Source of the DNA: Bacillaceae bacterium OF18-1A
Lineage (GTDB): Bacteria > Bacillota > Bacilli > Bacillales > Bacillaceae_G
Direction of reading: 5' to 3'
Assembly: GCA_027694045.1 (NCBI GenBank)
Contig: JAQEWB010000003.1
Location: 207,534-271,533 of the forward strand
DNA length: 64,000 nucleotides
The notes beneath the pieces were generated by a model. The model was not told the DNA's origin, did not search any database, and worked only from the letters and a program-made list of their open reading frames with translations. Each line of letters starts with the position of its first letter. Position 1 is the first letter of the stretch. This document shows, piece by piece, positions 7,245-18,175 of the stretch. The position numbers were made by a program, and so were the translations under genes.

Positions 7245-8252
7245 TTATAGTCCAATTACACCTTTTAATTCGTCCATTCGGCCTTTTGAAAGCGGAATGG
7301 AACTTTTCCTTTCATCGTCCAAAATTAAACTAAAACTATTCCGCGTCCACGTAATTACTTCTCGTACTCGTTGTAAGTTCACAAGGTACGAGCGATGACA
7401 CCTGAAGAAACCGAACCCTGTTAATCTCATTTCTAGTTCACTTAACGTTAATGCACAAACAAAATCACCTTCGCGTACATGAATATGTGTTACGCCATTT
7501 TGCGTTTCAATGAAATGGATTTCCATCGGATCAAGTAAAATGATTTTATCGTTCACTTTCGCTGGTATTCTTTCTAACTTCATTTGCGGAATCATTTGAA
7601 CGACTTTCTCTTCATCGACTTCTTCCACTTCTTCTTTCTCAATTTCCACCTTTTTCACGCCATCGTTGTTTAATATGTACACATCTTCCGTTAATGAAAG
7701 AGCGTCAGATAAAAATGATGACGTAATAAAGATTGCCTTTCCTTGTTCTTTCATTTTCATAATGGCTTTCCTGATAATAATCGTACTTTCTGTATCTACA
7801 TTTTGCTCTGGCTCTTCCAAGATCACTAAATCCGGATTATGAATCATAACTCGCCCAATATGAAGGCGACGTTTCTCTGAAAATGACAATTTCTCCACTT
7901 TAACGTTCAATTTGTCTAGGAGACCGACAGATTGTACAACTTCTTCCATACTTATCTTTGTTTCATAAAGTCCTAATAGAAACTTAAAGTAGTCCCTCAC
8001 CTTCAAACGGCCATATGCTTCATCTTTCAAAAAACAAAAGCCGATGCGGGAGTAATGTTTCTTTCCAATTGCCTCGCCTTCAAATAGCACATTACCAGTT
8101 GAGGCCTCTTCCTCACCAATAATAATGCGGTGCAAAATCTTCGCCGTATGGTTATTACATTGCAAAACAACACATTGCCCTTCCCCAACCTCCAGCTCAA
8201 CTGCCGGCAACTGGTTTGTCTTTCCTAGCTGTTTCAACGCCAATAACGCCAT
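7245..8252 (-). CDS. ABC ATPase-LytTR fusion transcriptional regulator
   Basis: A 335-aa two-domain protein. Residues about 1-215 have an ABC ATPase fold: the signature region LSFSEKRRLHIGR and a Walker B-like PDLVILEEPEQNVD are seen, but the Walker A loop is degenerate (QCNNHTAKILHR instead of GxxxxGKS/T), so ATP hydrolysis is doubtful. Residues about 238-332 are a LytTR DNA-binding domain (HFIETQNGVTHIHV, FFRCHRSYLVNLQRV). Such ABC-LytTR proteins are known in Firmicutes next to ABC exporter genes, as here. A Glu/Lys-rich linker joins the domains. Start set at MALLALKQLG, where GGGGGAGAAAC precedes the ATG. Confidence 0.88.
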   Translation of the reverse strand: MALLALKQLGKTNQLPAVELEVGEGQCVVLQCNNHTAKILHRIIIGEEEASTGNVLFEGEAIGKKHYSRIGFCFLKDEAYGRLKVRDYFKFLLGLYETKISMEEVVQSVGLLDKLNVKVEKLSFSEKRRLHIGRVMIHNPDLVILEEPEQNVDTESTIIIRKAIMKMKEQGKAIFITSSFLSDALSLTEDVYILNNDGVKKVEIEKEEVEEVDEEKVVQMIPQMKLERIPAKVNDKIILLDPMEIHFIETQNGVTHIHVREGDFVCALTLSELEMRLTGFGFFRCHRSYLVNLQRVREVITWTRNSFSLILDDERKSSIPLSKGRMDELKGVIGL

Positions 8253-8379
8253 TGTTTCTCCCCCAAATGTTTTTGGTTTTATTATAACAGACAATTAATG
8301 GAAAATTATGATATTTCATTCAATGTTTTGAGGTATTATATAGTTAAGTGACTATGAAAACATAGAGGGGGAATTTTTA

Positions 8380-9234
8380 ATGATTCGTGATGCAATTATT
8401 GAAGGAAATCACCGCTATAGTTTAACGAGAGAATGGGATGTTACAAACAAAAACCGCACTCTATTTATTATGCTAAACCCAAGCACAGCAGATGAACAAC
8501 AAGATGACAGGACTACGAATCGTTGTATTGATTTCGCGAAACGCTGGGGATGTGGTAGCTTAGAAATTTGCAATCTATTTAGTTATCGTACAACTTATCC
8601 TAGAGATTTACGTACACTTTCATACTCTGAAATTATAGGAGAAAAAAACCACTACCACTTAGAAAGAGCCTTTAAAAAAGCAACTATTATCGTTACAGCT
8701 TGGGGAGAACATGGAAAATTACATAAACAATCTACCCACATACATCCCCTCCTCAAACAATGGTCACGCACATATGGAAAAGCTGTCTATTGCCTTGGAT
8801 TTTTGAACAACAAAGAACCTCGCCACCCACTATACGCACCTGCTGCAACTGAAAGAATTGATTTTCTCACAGATTCCTCATTTGATGGGGAAGATATTAT
8901 GCAAAGTTGGCAAACGATAATTCAAGTAGCTGGTGAAGGTGGCTCTATTTCACTATTCGGCTTACAGCAATCTGATAAAACTTGGATTTTTTCTCGATAC
9001 ATAAATGAAATGGATTATGGTATTGATGATATAGATGGTATTTCTCACTCCTCTCATGCTGTACACACATGGGAAGATGGATTAAATTTACTGAACCGTT
9101 TCCCCTGGCCACACCTTCGTCCCATTACCGTTCATCCAGATTTTGAACAACGTATATGGGAAGAGGTTCAAAATCACACGATAAAGCGTCGCTCACGTCT
9201 GAAAGATTGGAAAGAAATTTGTCATATCGACTAA
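8380..9234 (+). CDS. DUF1643 domain-containing protein
   Basis: A 284-aa protein on the opposite strand to its neighbours. The first 165 residues look like DUF1643: LFIMLNPSTADEQQDDRTTNRC, then GSLEICNLFSYRTT, and CLGFLNNKEPRHPLY near the domain end. The function of DUF1643 is not known to me. The remaining 120 residues form a separate acidic, Trp-rich region (SISLFGLQ..WIFSRYINEMDYG.. HTWEDGLNLLNRFPW) that I do not recognise. Ribosome site AGAGGGGGAA before the ATG. It has no operon partner, and shares a symmetric terminator with spoIID. Confidence 0.8.
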   Translation: MIRDAIIEGNHRYSLTREWDVTNKNRTLFIMLNPSTADEQQDDRTTNRCIDFAKRWGCGSLEICNLFSYRTTYPRDLRTLSYSEIIGEKNHYHLERAFKKATIIVTAWGEHGKLHKQSTHIHPLLKQWSRTYGKAVYCLGFLNNKEPRHPLYAPAATERIDFLTDSSFDGEDIMQSWQTIIQVAGEGGSISLFGLQQSDKTWIFSRYINEMDYGIDDIDGISHSSHAVHTWEDGLNLLNRFPWPHLRPITVHPDFEQRIWEEVQNHTIKRRSRLKDWKEICHID

Positions 9235-9277
9235 AAAGAAGGCTATCCTTTCATTTGTTTTCTACAAATAATAACAA

Positions 9278-9303
9278 AAGGAGCTAATTTTAATTAGCTC
9301 CTT
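9278..9303. terminator. Bidirectional terminator between DUF1643 gene and spoIID
   Basis: A perfect 26-bp palindrome, AAGGAGCTAATT and its complement, between two converging genes. The T-run on the minus-strand side (TTTTG) is better than on the plus side. Confidence 0.75.
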
Positions 9304-9310
9304 CCACGTT

Positions 9311-10363
<1,053 letters not shown>

Positions 10364-10413
10364 TCATTCTTATGGAACGAAACGGGCTTTTAGAACATAG
10401 CTTGGGGGATTGT

Positions 10414-10580
10414 AATAAAGTGAAACTTTAATTGGTGGGAGGTTCTTCCCCACCAATTATTAGCCTTCACCAATCGGGCTTTTACAGACAGTTGACCTCC
10501 CGTCCGACTCCCTCGTATTCGCTAAGTTTTGAGGCGGGAGTCTTACTGTCTGTTAATGCGGGGTAAAGTGAAACTTTAAT
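10414..10580. repeat. bcr-type repeat element, copy 2
   Basis: A 167-bp element with the same AAAGTGAAACTTT ends as copy 1. It carries an extra inner hairpin (AATTGGTGGG/CCCACCAATT, 10429-10459) and the long stem ACAGACAGT/ACTGTCTGT. Compared with copy 1 one G-C pair is replaced by A-T on both arms. It lies between spoIID and murA1. Confidence 0.75.
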
Positions 10581-10671
10581 TGGGGGGATGTAAAAAAACT
10601 AAAATTTTCTAAATATTTTCAATCGTACGTGCATAAATATAGATTTTATTGACTATAACAGTAATAAGCCC

Positions 10672-10711
10672 AAAAAAATAGCCCCTATGTCAAAAGACAT
10701 AGAGACTATTT
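10672..10711 (-). terminator. Terminator of murA1
   Basis: CTATGTC pairs with GACATAG around AAAA, extended by AAATAG/CTATTT, followed by a T-run on the minus strand, immediately after murA1. Confidence 0.75.
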
Positions 10712-10714
10712 CAA

Positions 10715-12019
10715 TTAAGCGTGAAGATCAGAAACTTCTTGTTCTTTCACTTCTTCTACTTTTTCGTTTACACGTTCGATAGTTGCACCTAGTGCAGCTA
10801 ATTTCTTATGGAAATCTACATAACCACGGTCAAGATGTTTTAGTTCAGTTACACGAGTGTAACCTTCTGATACTAAACCAGCTAAGATTAATGCAGCTGC
10901 AGCACGTAAATCAGTTGCGCCTACTTCAGCACCTTGTAAGCTGTTTGGACCGTTCATAATAACAGAACGACCTTCGATTTTAATATCAGCATTCATACGA
11001 CGGAATTCTTCAACGTGCATAAAGCGGTTTTCGAATACCGTTTCTGTAATCATACTTGTTCCATCAGCTTGTAGTAATAATGCCATCATTTGTGATTGCA
11101 TGTCTGTTGGGAAACCTGGGTGAGGCATTGTTTTAATATCAACCGCTTTTAACTTATCTGGGCCGATTACACGTACACCTTCATTTTCCTCAATAATTTT
11201 AACACCCATTTCTTCCATTTTCGCTGTAATTGAGCGTAAGTGTTCAGGTACAGCATTTTCAATTAAGATGTCTCCACCAGTAATTGCTGCTGCAACCATG
11301 AATGTTCCCGCTTCAATACGGTCAGGAATAATAGAGTGGTTCCCGCCATATAATTTATCAACGCCTTCGATACGAATCGTTCCAGTTCCAGCTCCGCGTA
11401 CTTTCGCTCCCATCGCATTTAAGAAGTTAGCTAAGTCAACGATCTCTGGTTCTTTCGCTGCGTTTTCAAGGATTGTTGTCCCTTTTGCTAATGTAGCTGC
11501 AGACATAATGTTTTCTGTCGCGCCCACGCTTGGGAAGTCTAAATAAATTTTAGCTCCTTTTAGTTCTCCCTCAACGTATGCCTCAACGAAACCATTACCA
11601 ACCTGTACTTTTGCTCCCATTGCTTCGAAGCCTTTTAAATGTTGGTCAATTGGACGTGAACCAATTGCACAGCCACCAGGAAGTGCAATACGAGCACGAC
11701 CGTTACGTGCAAGTAGTGGTCCCATTACTTGAACAGATGCACGCATTTTACGTACATATTCAAATGGTGCTTCAATGTTTAGTTCTTTAGAAGCATCGAT
11801 TGTTACTTGGTTATTTTCAAATACGACTTCAGCATTTAAATGACGTAATACCTCATTAATTGTGTATACATCAGACAAAACTGGTACTTCAGATAGTACA
11901 TTCTTTCCATCACTCGCTAATAGGGCTGCAGCGATTATAGGTAATACAGCATTTTTTGCGCCCTCAACACGCACTGTGCCGTTCAACCGCTTTCCGCCAC
12001 GGACGATGATCTTTTCCAA
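10715..12019 (-). CDS. murAA: UDP-N-acetylglucosamine 1-carboxyvinyltransferase 1 (MurA1)
   Basis: A 434-aa enzyme that transfers enolpyruvate from PEP to UDP-GlcNAc, the first committed step of peptidoglycan synthesis and the fosfomycin target. The catalytic Cys lies in [13 protein letters not shown] (near residue 117), so the enzyme should be fosfomycin-sensitive. The N-terminal [15 protein letters not shown] and C-terminal HLDRGYVDF are typical. A short hydrophilic tail ([13 protein letters not shown]) is extra. It lies between ywmB and spoIID as B. subtilis murAA does. A second copy, murA2, lies at 54598-55887. Confidence 0.95.
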   Translation of the reverse strand: MEKIIVRGGKRLNGTVRVEGAKNAVLPIIAAALLASDGKNVLSEVPVLSDVYTINEVLRHLNAEVVFENNQVTIDASKELNIEAPFEYVRKMRASVQVMGPLLARNGRARIALPGGCAIGSRPIDQHLKGFEAMGAKVQVGNGFVEAYVEGELKGAKIYLDFPSVGATENIMSAATLAKGTTILENAAKEPEIVDLANFLNAMGAKVRGAGTGTIRIEGVDKLYGGNHSIIPDRIEAGTFMVAAAITGGDILIENAVPEHLRSITAKMEEMGVKIIEENEGVRVIGPDKLKAVDIKTMPHPGFPTDMQSQMMALLLQADGTSMITETVFENRFMHVEEFRRMNADIKIEGRSVIMNGPNSLQGAEVGATDLRAAAALILAGLVSEGYTRVTELKHLDRGYVDFHKKLAALGATIERVNEKVEEVKEQEVSDLHA

Positions 12020-12059
12020 ATTATTCCCCTCCGTGTCCTTTTTTTCAGTATCTATTCAC

Positions 12060-12770
12060 TCAATACTCAGAAGTTATGATCGGTGTGCCAACCACAATTG
12101 TATCTTTGTTGTCTGTAGAACGTATTGCTATTTGCACATTTATTTTCTCTCTATTTGTTGAAAGAGCGTCATCCCACTTTTTATTGTATGCGGAGACTGA
12201 CACAAATGCTCTTTCTTCTATTTGTTCGATCGCTCTTGCTGAAAGATCTTTCAAAACCTTATTGGTTTTATTTTGCAAAACACCTTCAATCTTATCATTC
12301 AGTACACCTTGAACACAAGTGTAAATTATAGGTTTTTCACTAAAAATTTTATCCATTTTCTGAATGTACTTAGGGTCCCATTTCGCCCCACTTACTTCAA
12401 AAATAATGAAAGTGTTTTCTTTAGTATTTTCCTTACTCCAAGTTACTACTACTCGTTCTTCATGGGAAGAAAATTTTTTATAGGCTGTAGCTTTATATCC
12501 ATCCGGAGATTGCTCTAATTCCCAATTTTTGATATTCGCTTTATCTTTCACATCGCTTAACAATTTTTGAAACGTATGTATGTTAGAAATTGTTTTTGTC
12601 TCTCTCGCTAACCATGACCACTTCTCTACTTTAGCATCGTTTTTCTCTAAAGCTGCAATCATGCTCTCCATCTTCTGTTCATCACTAATCGGTTTCATCT
12701 CTCTATATCCAACCAAAAATAAAACAATACTCAAGGTAACAAAAAGAATGGCTTTAAGCTTCAATTTCAT
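12060..12770 (-). CDS. ywmB: YwmB-family protein (TATA-binding-like fold)
   Basis: A 236-aa protein of unknown function in the position of B. subtilis ywmB, upstream of murAA. It has an N-terminal signal or membrane helix (KAILFVTLSIVLFLVGY) and a hydrophilic exported domain of mixed charge. The start is not certain: the ATG at 12770 is only two bases after AGGAGGGG, whereas a TTG two codons later (12764) has better spacing. Family assignment rests on synteny, size and topology more than on motifs. Ends 40 bp before murA1. Confidence 0.75.
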   Translation of the reverse strand: MKLKLKAILFVTLSIVLFLVGYREMKPISDEQKMESMIAALEKNDAKVEKWSWLARETKTISNIHTFQKLLSDVKDKANIKNWELEQSPDGYKATAYKKFSSHEERVVVTWSKENTKENTFIIFEVSGAKWDPKYIQKMDKIFSEKPIIYTCVQGVLNDKIEGVLQNKTNKVLKDLSARAIEQIEERAFVSVSAYNKKWDDALSTNREKINVQIAIRSTDNKDTIVVGTPIITSEY

Positions 12771-12815
12771 CCCCTCCTATCCCCATTGTTAACGGAGATA
12801 TGAGGTTCTATACAC

Positions 12816-13052
12816 TTACTTTACTAAATACGTTAAACTCTTCGAATAGCCTAAATAATCAAGGAAGAAGTTACTTACAGATGTCCCAATTGCAATTGTA
12901 ACTAGGATGAGTAATACCCTTGTCTGCAGTACTTTTCCAGGCTTCATTAAGCGCTCGATATGAATACCTTGTAAGGCCCACCACGTAATGGTAATAAACA
13001 ATAAATGCGAAACAATGGCAATCAGTGCTTGTTGCCCTAAAAGTTGTGCCAA
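12816..13052 (-). CDS. ywzB: DUF1146 membrane protein (YwzB)
   Basis: A 78-aa membrane protein with two hydrophobic helices (about residues 8-27 and 43-65) separated by the polar IHIERLMKPGKVLQTR. It matches the DUF1146/YwzB family and its usual place before ywmB. The start is a TTG, with AAAGGGG eight bases upstream; no ATG start fits. Function unknown. The 13053-13224 stretch upstream holds no gene. Confidence 0.8.
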   Translation of the reverse strand: MAQLLGQQALIAIVSHLLFITITWWALQGIHIERLMKPGKVLQTRVLLILVTIAIGTSVSNFFLDYLGYSKSLTYLVK

Positions 13053-13224
13053 AAAATCGACCCCTTTTTACTCGGCTACTACTTATGAAAGAATATAAAA
13101 CGATACCATAATAAGTAGAAACCACACTTTTCAAATGCAAATAAGATCTTACATTTTATATCGTAAATTTCTCTCAAAAAAACATACACCTATATGCATT
13201 TTCTTCTGTAGTTAACACAAAATA

Positions 13225-13257
13225 AAAAGCGTAGAGTACCGACTCCACACCTTTTAT
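13225..13257 (-). terminator. Terminator of the nuo operon
   Basis: An imperfect stem (AAAAGGTGTGGAGT against ACTCTACGCTTTTT) with a T-rich tail, directly after nuoN. Confidence 0.65.
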
Positions 13258-13262
13258 TTTCA

Positions 13263-14783
13263 CTATTGTACCACGTTCCCTAGGAAGAAGAAATCTTTCA
13301 TTAATGGAAAATATTCATAAAAGAAATTATATCCAATCATCGGCATAATCCCTAGTATTACAATCGAAATTGCACAAAGGCTCATAACGACTTTTATATT
13401 TAACGGTAATCGAAGTTTTTCTTCTGTCTCTCCTGTGCGGAAAAACATTTGTTGTAAAATCCGGAAGTAATATACGAATGAAATGACTGTCGTTCCCATC
13501 ATAATGGAAGCTAGTACGTAATGAGCTGGCTCTACATGAAGTGCTCCTAAAAAGATGTTAATCTTTCCGATGAAACCAGCCGTTCCTGGTATTCCAGCTA
13601 ACGATAAAATAAAGATTGTCATCACGATCGCTGTAAACGGTGATCGTTTATATAATCCGGTAAAAATAGTAATGTTTTCTTTATCGTTTTGTAAGATTAA
13701 ACCGTGAATAATCGCAAATGCTCCTATGTTCATAAGCATATACGCCAGCATGTAAAACCACATACTATCCATTGTAAATGGTGATAATGCCACTAGCGGG
13801 ACGAGTAAATATCCCGCATGCGCGATGCCTGAGTAGGCAAATAAACGTTTTACACTATATTGTTTTAATGCAACCACATTCCCCACAATCATTGTAATGC
13901 TGGCTAACACAGCAATGTATATACTCATTCGCCCGTATAAAGATTGCATAGATCCTTCTACCCCGATACTTGCGAAAACCATAAGGAACAAGCGGATAAT
14001 AAGTAGAAACCCCGCAATTTTAGAAATCGTTCCAAGAAAAGCAGTAACAGGTGTAGCAGCTCCCTCATATACGTCAGGTGCCCACATATGAAACGGCACT
14101 GTTGCGATTTTAAATGAGAGGCCGACTAGCAATAGTAGAAATGCGAGAGCTAGCAATAATTGAATGCCACTAGCGAGATTTTGCGTGAATACTTTTTGCA
14201 TATCCACAATATTAGTTGAACCTGTAATACCGTATAAATAACTCATCCCAAAGAGTGTAATTGCCGTTCCAATTCCTCCCTTAATGACGTATTTCATCGC
14301 GGCTTCATTCGATGCACCACTCTTCTTTCGTATTCCTACTAGAATATAGGAAGAAAGTGATAGTAGCTCTAAACCGACGAAAAGGGTAATGAAGTCCACA
14401 CTAGAAGCCATGAACATTGCACCGAGAAGTGCCATTAAAAATAAGTAATAATATTCTCCCTTATCTTCAATTGGATTCTTCTTATCGTCGCTCATTGCGG
14501 TGCATAAGATGAGCGCTACTCCGCCTAGCAATAACGTTTTAAATCCTTTTGAAAATCCATCTAATACAAATGATCCATTTAAAATTTCTCCTGTCGGTTC
14601 ACCGTACAGCGTAATTAACGACACAAGCGCCAATATGACAGCAGCAATGGCACTAAGCGCTACATACTTATGGTTCAGCTTAAAAAACAAATCACATATG
14701 GAAAGAAGGATGGCTGCCCCGAGAATGATGAATTCTGGCACCATTAGATGCCATGATAAGCTAAGTAACGTATTCATATCCAT
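13263..14783 (-). CDS. nuoN: Complex I subunit N
   Basis: A 506-aa antiporter-like membrane subunit of proton-pumping complex I. It has about 14 hydrophobic helices and the family landmarks: a conserved Glu in LFVGLELLSLSSYILVG, the Lys in KYVIKGGIGTA, and VPFHMWAPDVYEGAATPVTAFL. Last gene of the operon; the ATG comes one base after the nuoM stop, with GGGGGTG inside the end of nuoM as ribosome site. Confidence 0.95.
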   Translation of the reverse strand: MDMNTLLSLSWHLMVPEFIILGAAILLSICDLFFKLNHKYVALSAIAAVILALVSLITLYGEPTGEILNGSFVLDGFSKGFKTLLLGGVALILCTAMSDDKKNPIEDKGEYYYLFLMALLGAMFMASSVDFITLFVGLELLSLSSYILVGIRKKSGASNEAAMKYVIKGGIGTAITLFGMSYLYGITGSTNIVDMQKVFTQNLASGIQLLLALAFLLLLVGLSFKIATVPFHMWAPDVYEGAATPVTAFLGTISKIAGFLLIIRLFLMVFASIGVEGSMQSLYGRMSIYIAVLASITMIVGNVVALKQYSVKRLFAYSGIAHAGYLLVPLVALSPFTMDSMWFYMLAYMLMNIGAFAIIHGLILQNDKENITIFTGLYKRSPFTAIVMTIFILSLAGIPGTAGFIGKINIFLGALHVEPAHYVLASIMMGTTVISFVYYFRILQQMFFRTGETEEKLRLPLNIKVVMSLCAISIVILGIMPMIGYNFFYEYFPLMKDFFFLGNVVQ

Positions 14784-14784
14784 C

Positions 14785-16287
14785 CTACTTCACCCCCAAT
14801 GTTTCTAATGTATTTTGAAGCGGATCCCCTAGTATTTCTGGCATTACTCCAATCGCAATAATGCAGAAGATAAGCAATATGATCGGTACGTACTCCCATC
14901 CGTGTATATCAGATTTCACTTCCCATTCTTTCTTACCGAACGTTACTTGAAGCGTCGCCCTTAATACGTATACCGCAGTTAAAATGATGCCAAGTACTCC
15001 GGCCGCAGCAATAACTGGTTTCCCTTGGAATAAACCGAGAAAAGCGAGAAACTCACTCACAAATCCAGACATACCCGGTAGTCCAAGCGATGCCATTCCT
15101 CCTGCTAAGAAGAAACCACTAAGTACTGGGACACTTTTTGCAAGTCCGCCTAGCGCTGTAATATCTGACGTTCCAAATCTCTGTTCAATAACACCGAGTA
15201 AGAAGAACAGTAACGCTGCAATTAAACCGTGTGACACAACTTGGAATAACGCTCCTTGTGTACCTGGTGCATTGAGCGCCGCAAGTCCCATTAAAACAAT
15301 TCCCATATGCGAAATACTAGAGTAAGCAAGCACCTTCCTAAAGTCCGTTTGGATGAGTGCTAAAAAGGCGCCGTACAATAAATTAATTACGCCTAAAATC
15401 GCAAGTAGCGTTGCAAAATCACGAAAGTATTCTGGGAATAACCCTTGCCCGAAGCGAATCATACCGTACGCGCCAATCTTGAGTAGAACCCCTGCATGAA
15501 GCATAACTACTGCAGGGTGCGCTTCAATGTGCACATTGACCATCCAGCGATGTAAAGGAAAAACAGGTAATTTAATTGCAAAGGCAATCATGATGGCAAT
15601 GAATAGACCGAGCTGTAAGCTACTTGGGACATTTAGTTCTCCCCCTGCGCTTACACTTGTTAATATTTCTTTCAACTCTACTATATTTGTTGTACCTGTT
15701 TTCGCGAACAAAATGGAGAAAACAATAAGCAAAATAGCTGATCCAATGCCGTTATATATTAAATAACTATATGCCGCCTTTTCGCTCGACAGTTTGCCCC
15801 ACTTGCCAATTAGTAAGAACATTGGCGGCAGTGTAATTTCAAAGAAAATGAAGAATAACATTAAGTTTTGAGCAGCGAAGACGCCTAGCATTCCTATTTC
15901 TAACATGAGTAGTAGCATATAGAATGCTTTTAAATTTCTTTTAATAGAGAATGCCGCGATTGCTGCAAGCATCGCTAAAAGGGCCGTCAATACCATCATG
16001 ACAAGTGATAACCCATCAATACCGAGCTCGTAATAAATGGAAAACCACCTTTTATCCACCGCTGTAAAATCCCCAAATTTAATCCATTTTACTTTCTCAT
16101 CAAATAGCGACAAGCTCTTTCCAGAAACATATGTACAAGCGAGGACGATGGCGATTCCAAATGGAAGCGCCGTCCCGAATAAACCGAGCGCTCGCACTGT
16201 ACGCGATTCTTTTTTTGGCGTTAATATAAGCAAGAGAATTCCTAAAAGCGGGGAAAAAATGAAGAACGTTAACAACAACTCATTCAT
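14785..16287 (-). CDS. nuoM: Complex I subunit M
   Basis: A 500-aa antiporter-like subunit with about 14 membrane helices. Landmarks: FFIFFEITLPPMFLLIGKWG with the pumping Glu, KLPVFPLHRWMVNVHIEAHP, and KVLAYSSISHMG. The start codon overlaps the nuoL stop by four bases (ATGA); ribosome site GGGAGGGG. It conducts protons together with NuoL and NuoN. Confidence 0.95.
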   Translation of the reverse strand: MNELLLTFFIFSPLLGILLLILTPKKESRTVRALGLFGTALPFGIAIVLACTYVSGKSLSLFDEKVKWIKFGDFTAVDKRWFSIYYELGIDGLSLVMMVLTALLAMLAAIAAFSIKRNLKAFYMLLLMLEIGMLGVFAAQNLMLFFIFFEITLPPMFLLIGKWGKLSSEKAAYSYLIYNGIGSAILLIVFSILFAKTGTTNIVELKEILTSVSAGGELNVPSSLQLGLFIAIMIAFAIKLPVFPLHRWMVNVHIEAHPAVVMLHAGVLLKIGAYGMIRFGQGLFPEYFRDFATLLAILGVINLLYGAFLALIQTDFRKVLAYSSISHMGIVLMGLAALNAPGTQGALFQVVSHGLIAALLFFLLGVIEQRFGTSDITALGGLAKSVPVLSGFFLAGGMASLGLPGMSGFVSEFLAFLGLFQGKPVIAAAGVLGIILTAVYVLRATLQVTFGKKEWEVKSDIHGWEYVPIILLIFCIIAIGVMPEILGDPLQNTLETLGVK

Positions 16288-18146
16288 CGTAAATCCCCTC
16301 CCGTATATAGCAAAATAATGACGAGTACCGCGAGCGAAACTGCTGTTACAGTGCCGTACACTTGTACATTCCCGTTTTGAAGTTTCGAACCGAGACCACT
16401 TATGCCTTTCACTACACTCCCTATTAAAACCGCAATTCCTTCTACTACATACAATTCAAATAAGCGAAGCAGATGAGCGATTCCTTTCGTAAGAGGAACC
16501 ACTGTCATACTGTACAGTTCATCCACATAATATTTTTCTTTCAAAAGATTATAAAGCGATGTTTCCGTACCCCCAGCCCAATCTCTAGAAATAGATTTCT
16601 TACCATATATGAAATATGCAAGGGCAATTCCGGCAAATGAAACGAGTGTTGCGACGATCATAATCCAAACTGGTCCATGTACTTCTGCTACCTTGAATGC
16701 TACATCTTTCGTAAGCCAATCCCCGAGAAATGTCCCAAACCATGGTGTATTCATATAACCCGCGACTACTGCAAGGACACCAAGGACAATCATTGGGTAC
16801 GTCATAATGCGAGGTGATTCACGCACCTCTTCCTTCGTCTTCGCTTCTCCAGTAAAGACGAGAAAATATAGACGGAACATATAAAACGCTGTTAGAAATG
16901 CCGCAATTACCGCTAAAGCGAATAAAATGTAATTGCCACTCATCCATGTCGCAGCCAAAATTTCATCTTTACTAAAAAATCCGGAAAGAAGCGGAACCCC
17001 GCTAATTGCGAGTGTACCTACTAGAAACAATGCACCAGTTACTTTCATCTTCTTCTGTAAACCGCCCATTTTATTAATATTTTGCGTATGCACGGCATGA
17101 ATGACACTTCCTGCTGCCAAAAATAGTAGTGCTTTAAAGAAGGCATGTGTCGTTAAATGAAATATACCAGCGACATAACCTGCAGAACCTAATGCGAGCA
17201 TCATATACCCGAGCTGACTAACTGTAGAATAAGCAAGCACCCTCTTTATATCCGTCTGCACAAGGCCGATGGAGGCTGCAAAGATTGCGGTGAAAGCTCC
17301 AACGATTGCCACTGTTTGCATCGCCACTGCACTTGCTGAAAATAGTGGGAACATCGTTGCTACTAAATATACGCCGGCCGCTACCATCGTCGCCGCATGA
17401 ATCAGTGCCGAGACAGGCGTCGGTCCTTCCATTGCGTCCGGTAACCACGTATGAAGCGGGAACTGACCTGATTTCCCCATCGCCCCGATAAAGATTAATA
17501 TCGCCGTTAGTGTCACCATAGTAGGGGACAGATCCCCCGTCTGAATCGCTCTAAAAATTGCATCGTACTCAAAACTACCTGCGTACCAAAAAATTAAAAT
17601 CATCCCAATAAATAGACCAACGTCACCAATACGAGTTATAATAAAAGCCTTTTTCGCCGCAGCCTTCGCTTCTTCTTTAAAGAAATAAAAACCGATAAGT
17701 AAAAACGAACCGAGGCCAACTAACTCCCAAAATATATAAAGTTGCAATAAATTCGTTGATATAACGAGCCCAAGCATCGCAAATGTAAAGAGCCCTAAAT
17801 ATGCATAAAAGGTCGGTAATCGTTCGTCACCTTTCATATAACCTTTCGAATATACATGTACAAGCAAACTTACAAGTGTAACGATAAACAACATTAAAGC
17901 TCCTAATGCAGTCACTTCAAAACCAAATGATATATCAATATCTCCGGCTCTAAGCCATAACCACTTATGCTTCACGCTCGCTTCTGAAAACCTTTCTATT
18001 AATACAATTACCGCAAGTATAAAGGAGAGAAAGACGAAGAAAATACTAAGTACACTGCTTCCTTCCCTAATTTTCTTCCCGAATATAATAAGTACAAAAA
18101 ACGAAATGAGCGGGAAAAGCGGTATGAGCCATGCATAATCGATCAT
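16284..18146 (-). CDS. nuoL: Complex I subunit L
   Basis: A 620-aa subunit, the distal proton channel, with about 16 helices and the long lateral helix region at the C-terminus. Landmarks: LYIFWELVGLGSFLLIGFYF, FPLHTWLPDAMEGPTPVSALIHAATMV, KRVLAYSTVSQLGYM and HAFFKALLFLAAGSVIH. Ribosome site AAAGGGGGAAGG. Thirty bases separate it from nuoK. Confidence 0.95.
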   Translation of the reverse strand: MIDYAWLIPLFPLISFFVLIIFGKKIREGSSVLSIFFVFLSFILAVIVLIERFSEASVKHKWLWLRAGDIDISFGFEVTALGALMLFIVTLVSLLVHVYSKGYMKGDERLPTFYAYLGLFTFAMLGLVISTNLLQLYIFWELVGLGSFLLIGFYFFKEEAKAAAKKAFIITRIGDVGLFIGMILIFWYAGSFEYDAIFRAIQTGDLSPTMVTLTAILIFIGAMGKSGQFPLHTWLPDAMEGPTPVSALIHAATMVAAGVYLVATMFPLFSASAVAMQTVAIVGAFTAIFAASIGLVQTDIKRVLAYSTVSQLGYMMLALGSAGYVAGIFHLTTHAFFKALLFLAAGSVIHAVHTQNINKMGGLQKKMKVTGALFLVGTLAISGVPLLSGFFSKDEILAATWMSGNYILFALAVIAAFLTAFYMFRLYFLVFTGEAKTKEEVRESPRIMTYPMIVLGVLAVVAGYMNTPWFGTFLGDWLTKDVAFKVAEVHGPVWIMIVATLVSFAGIALAYFIYGKKSISRDWAGGTETSLYNLLKEKYYVDELYSMTVVPLTKGIAHLLRLFELYVVEGIAVLIGSVVKGISGLGSKLQNGNVQVYGTVTAVSLAVLVIILLYTGGDLR

Positions 18147-18175
18147 TGTTTCCTTCCCCCTTTTCGGTCACAATG

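Noticed and set aside
12871..13140. 89-codon minus-strand frame overlapping ywzB
   Set aside because: It overlaps ywzB in another frame, lacks a ribosome site and has an unlikely composition.
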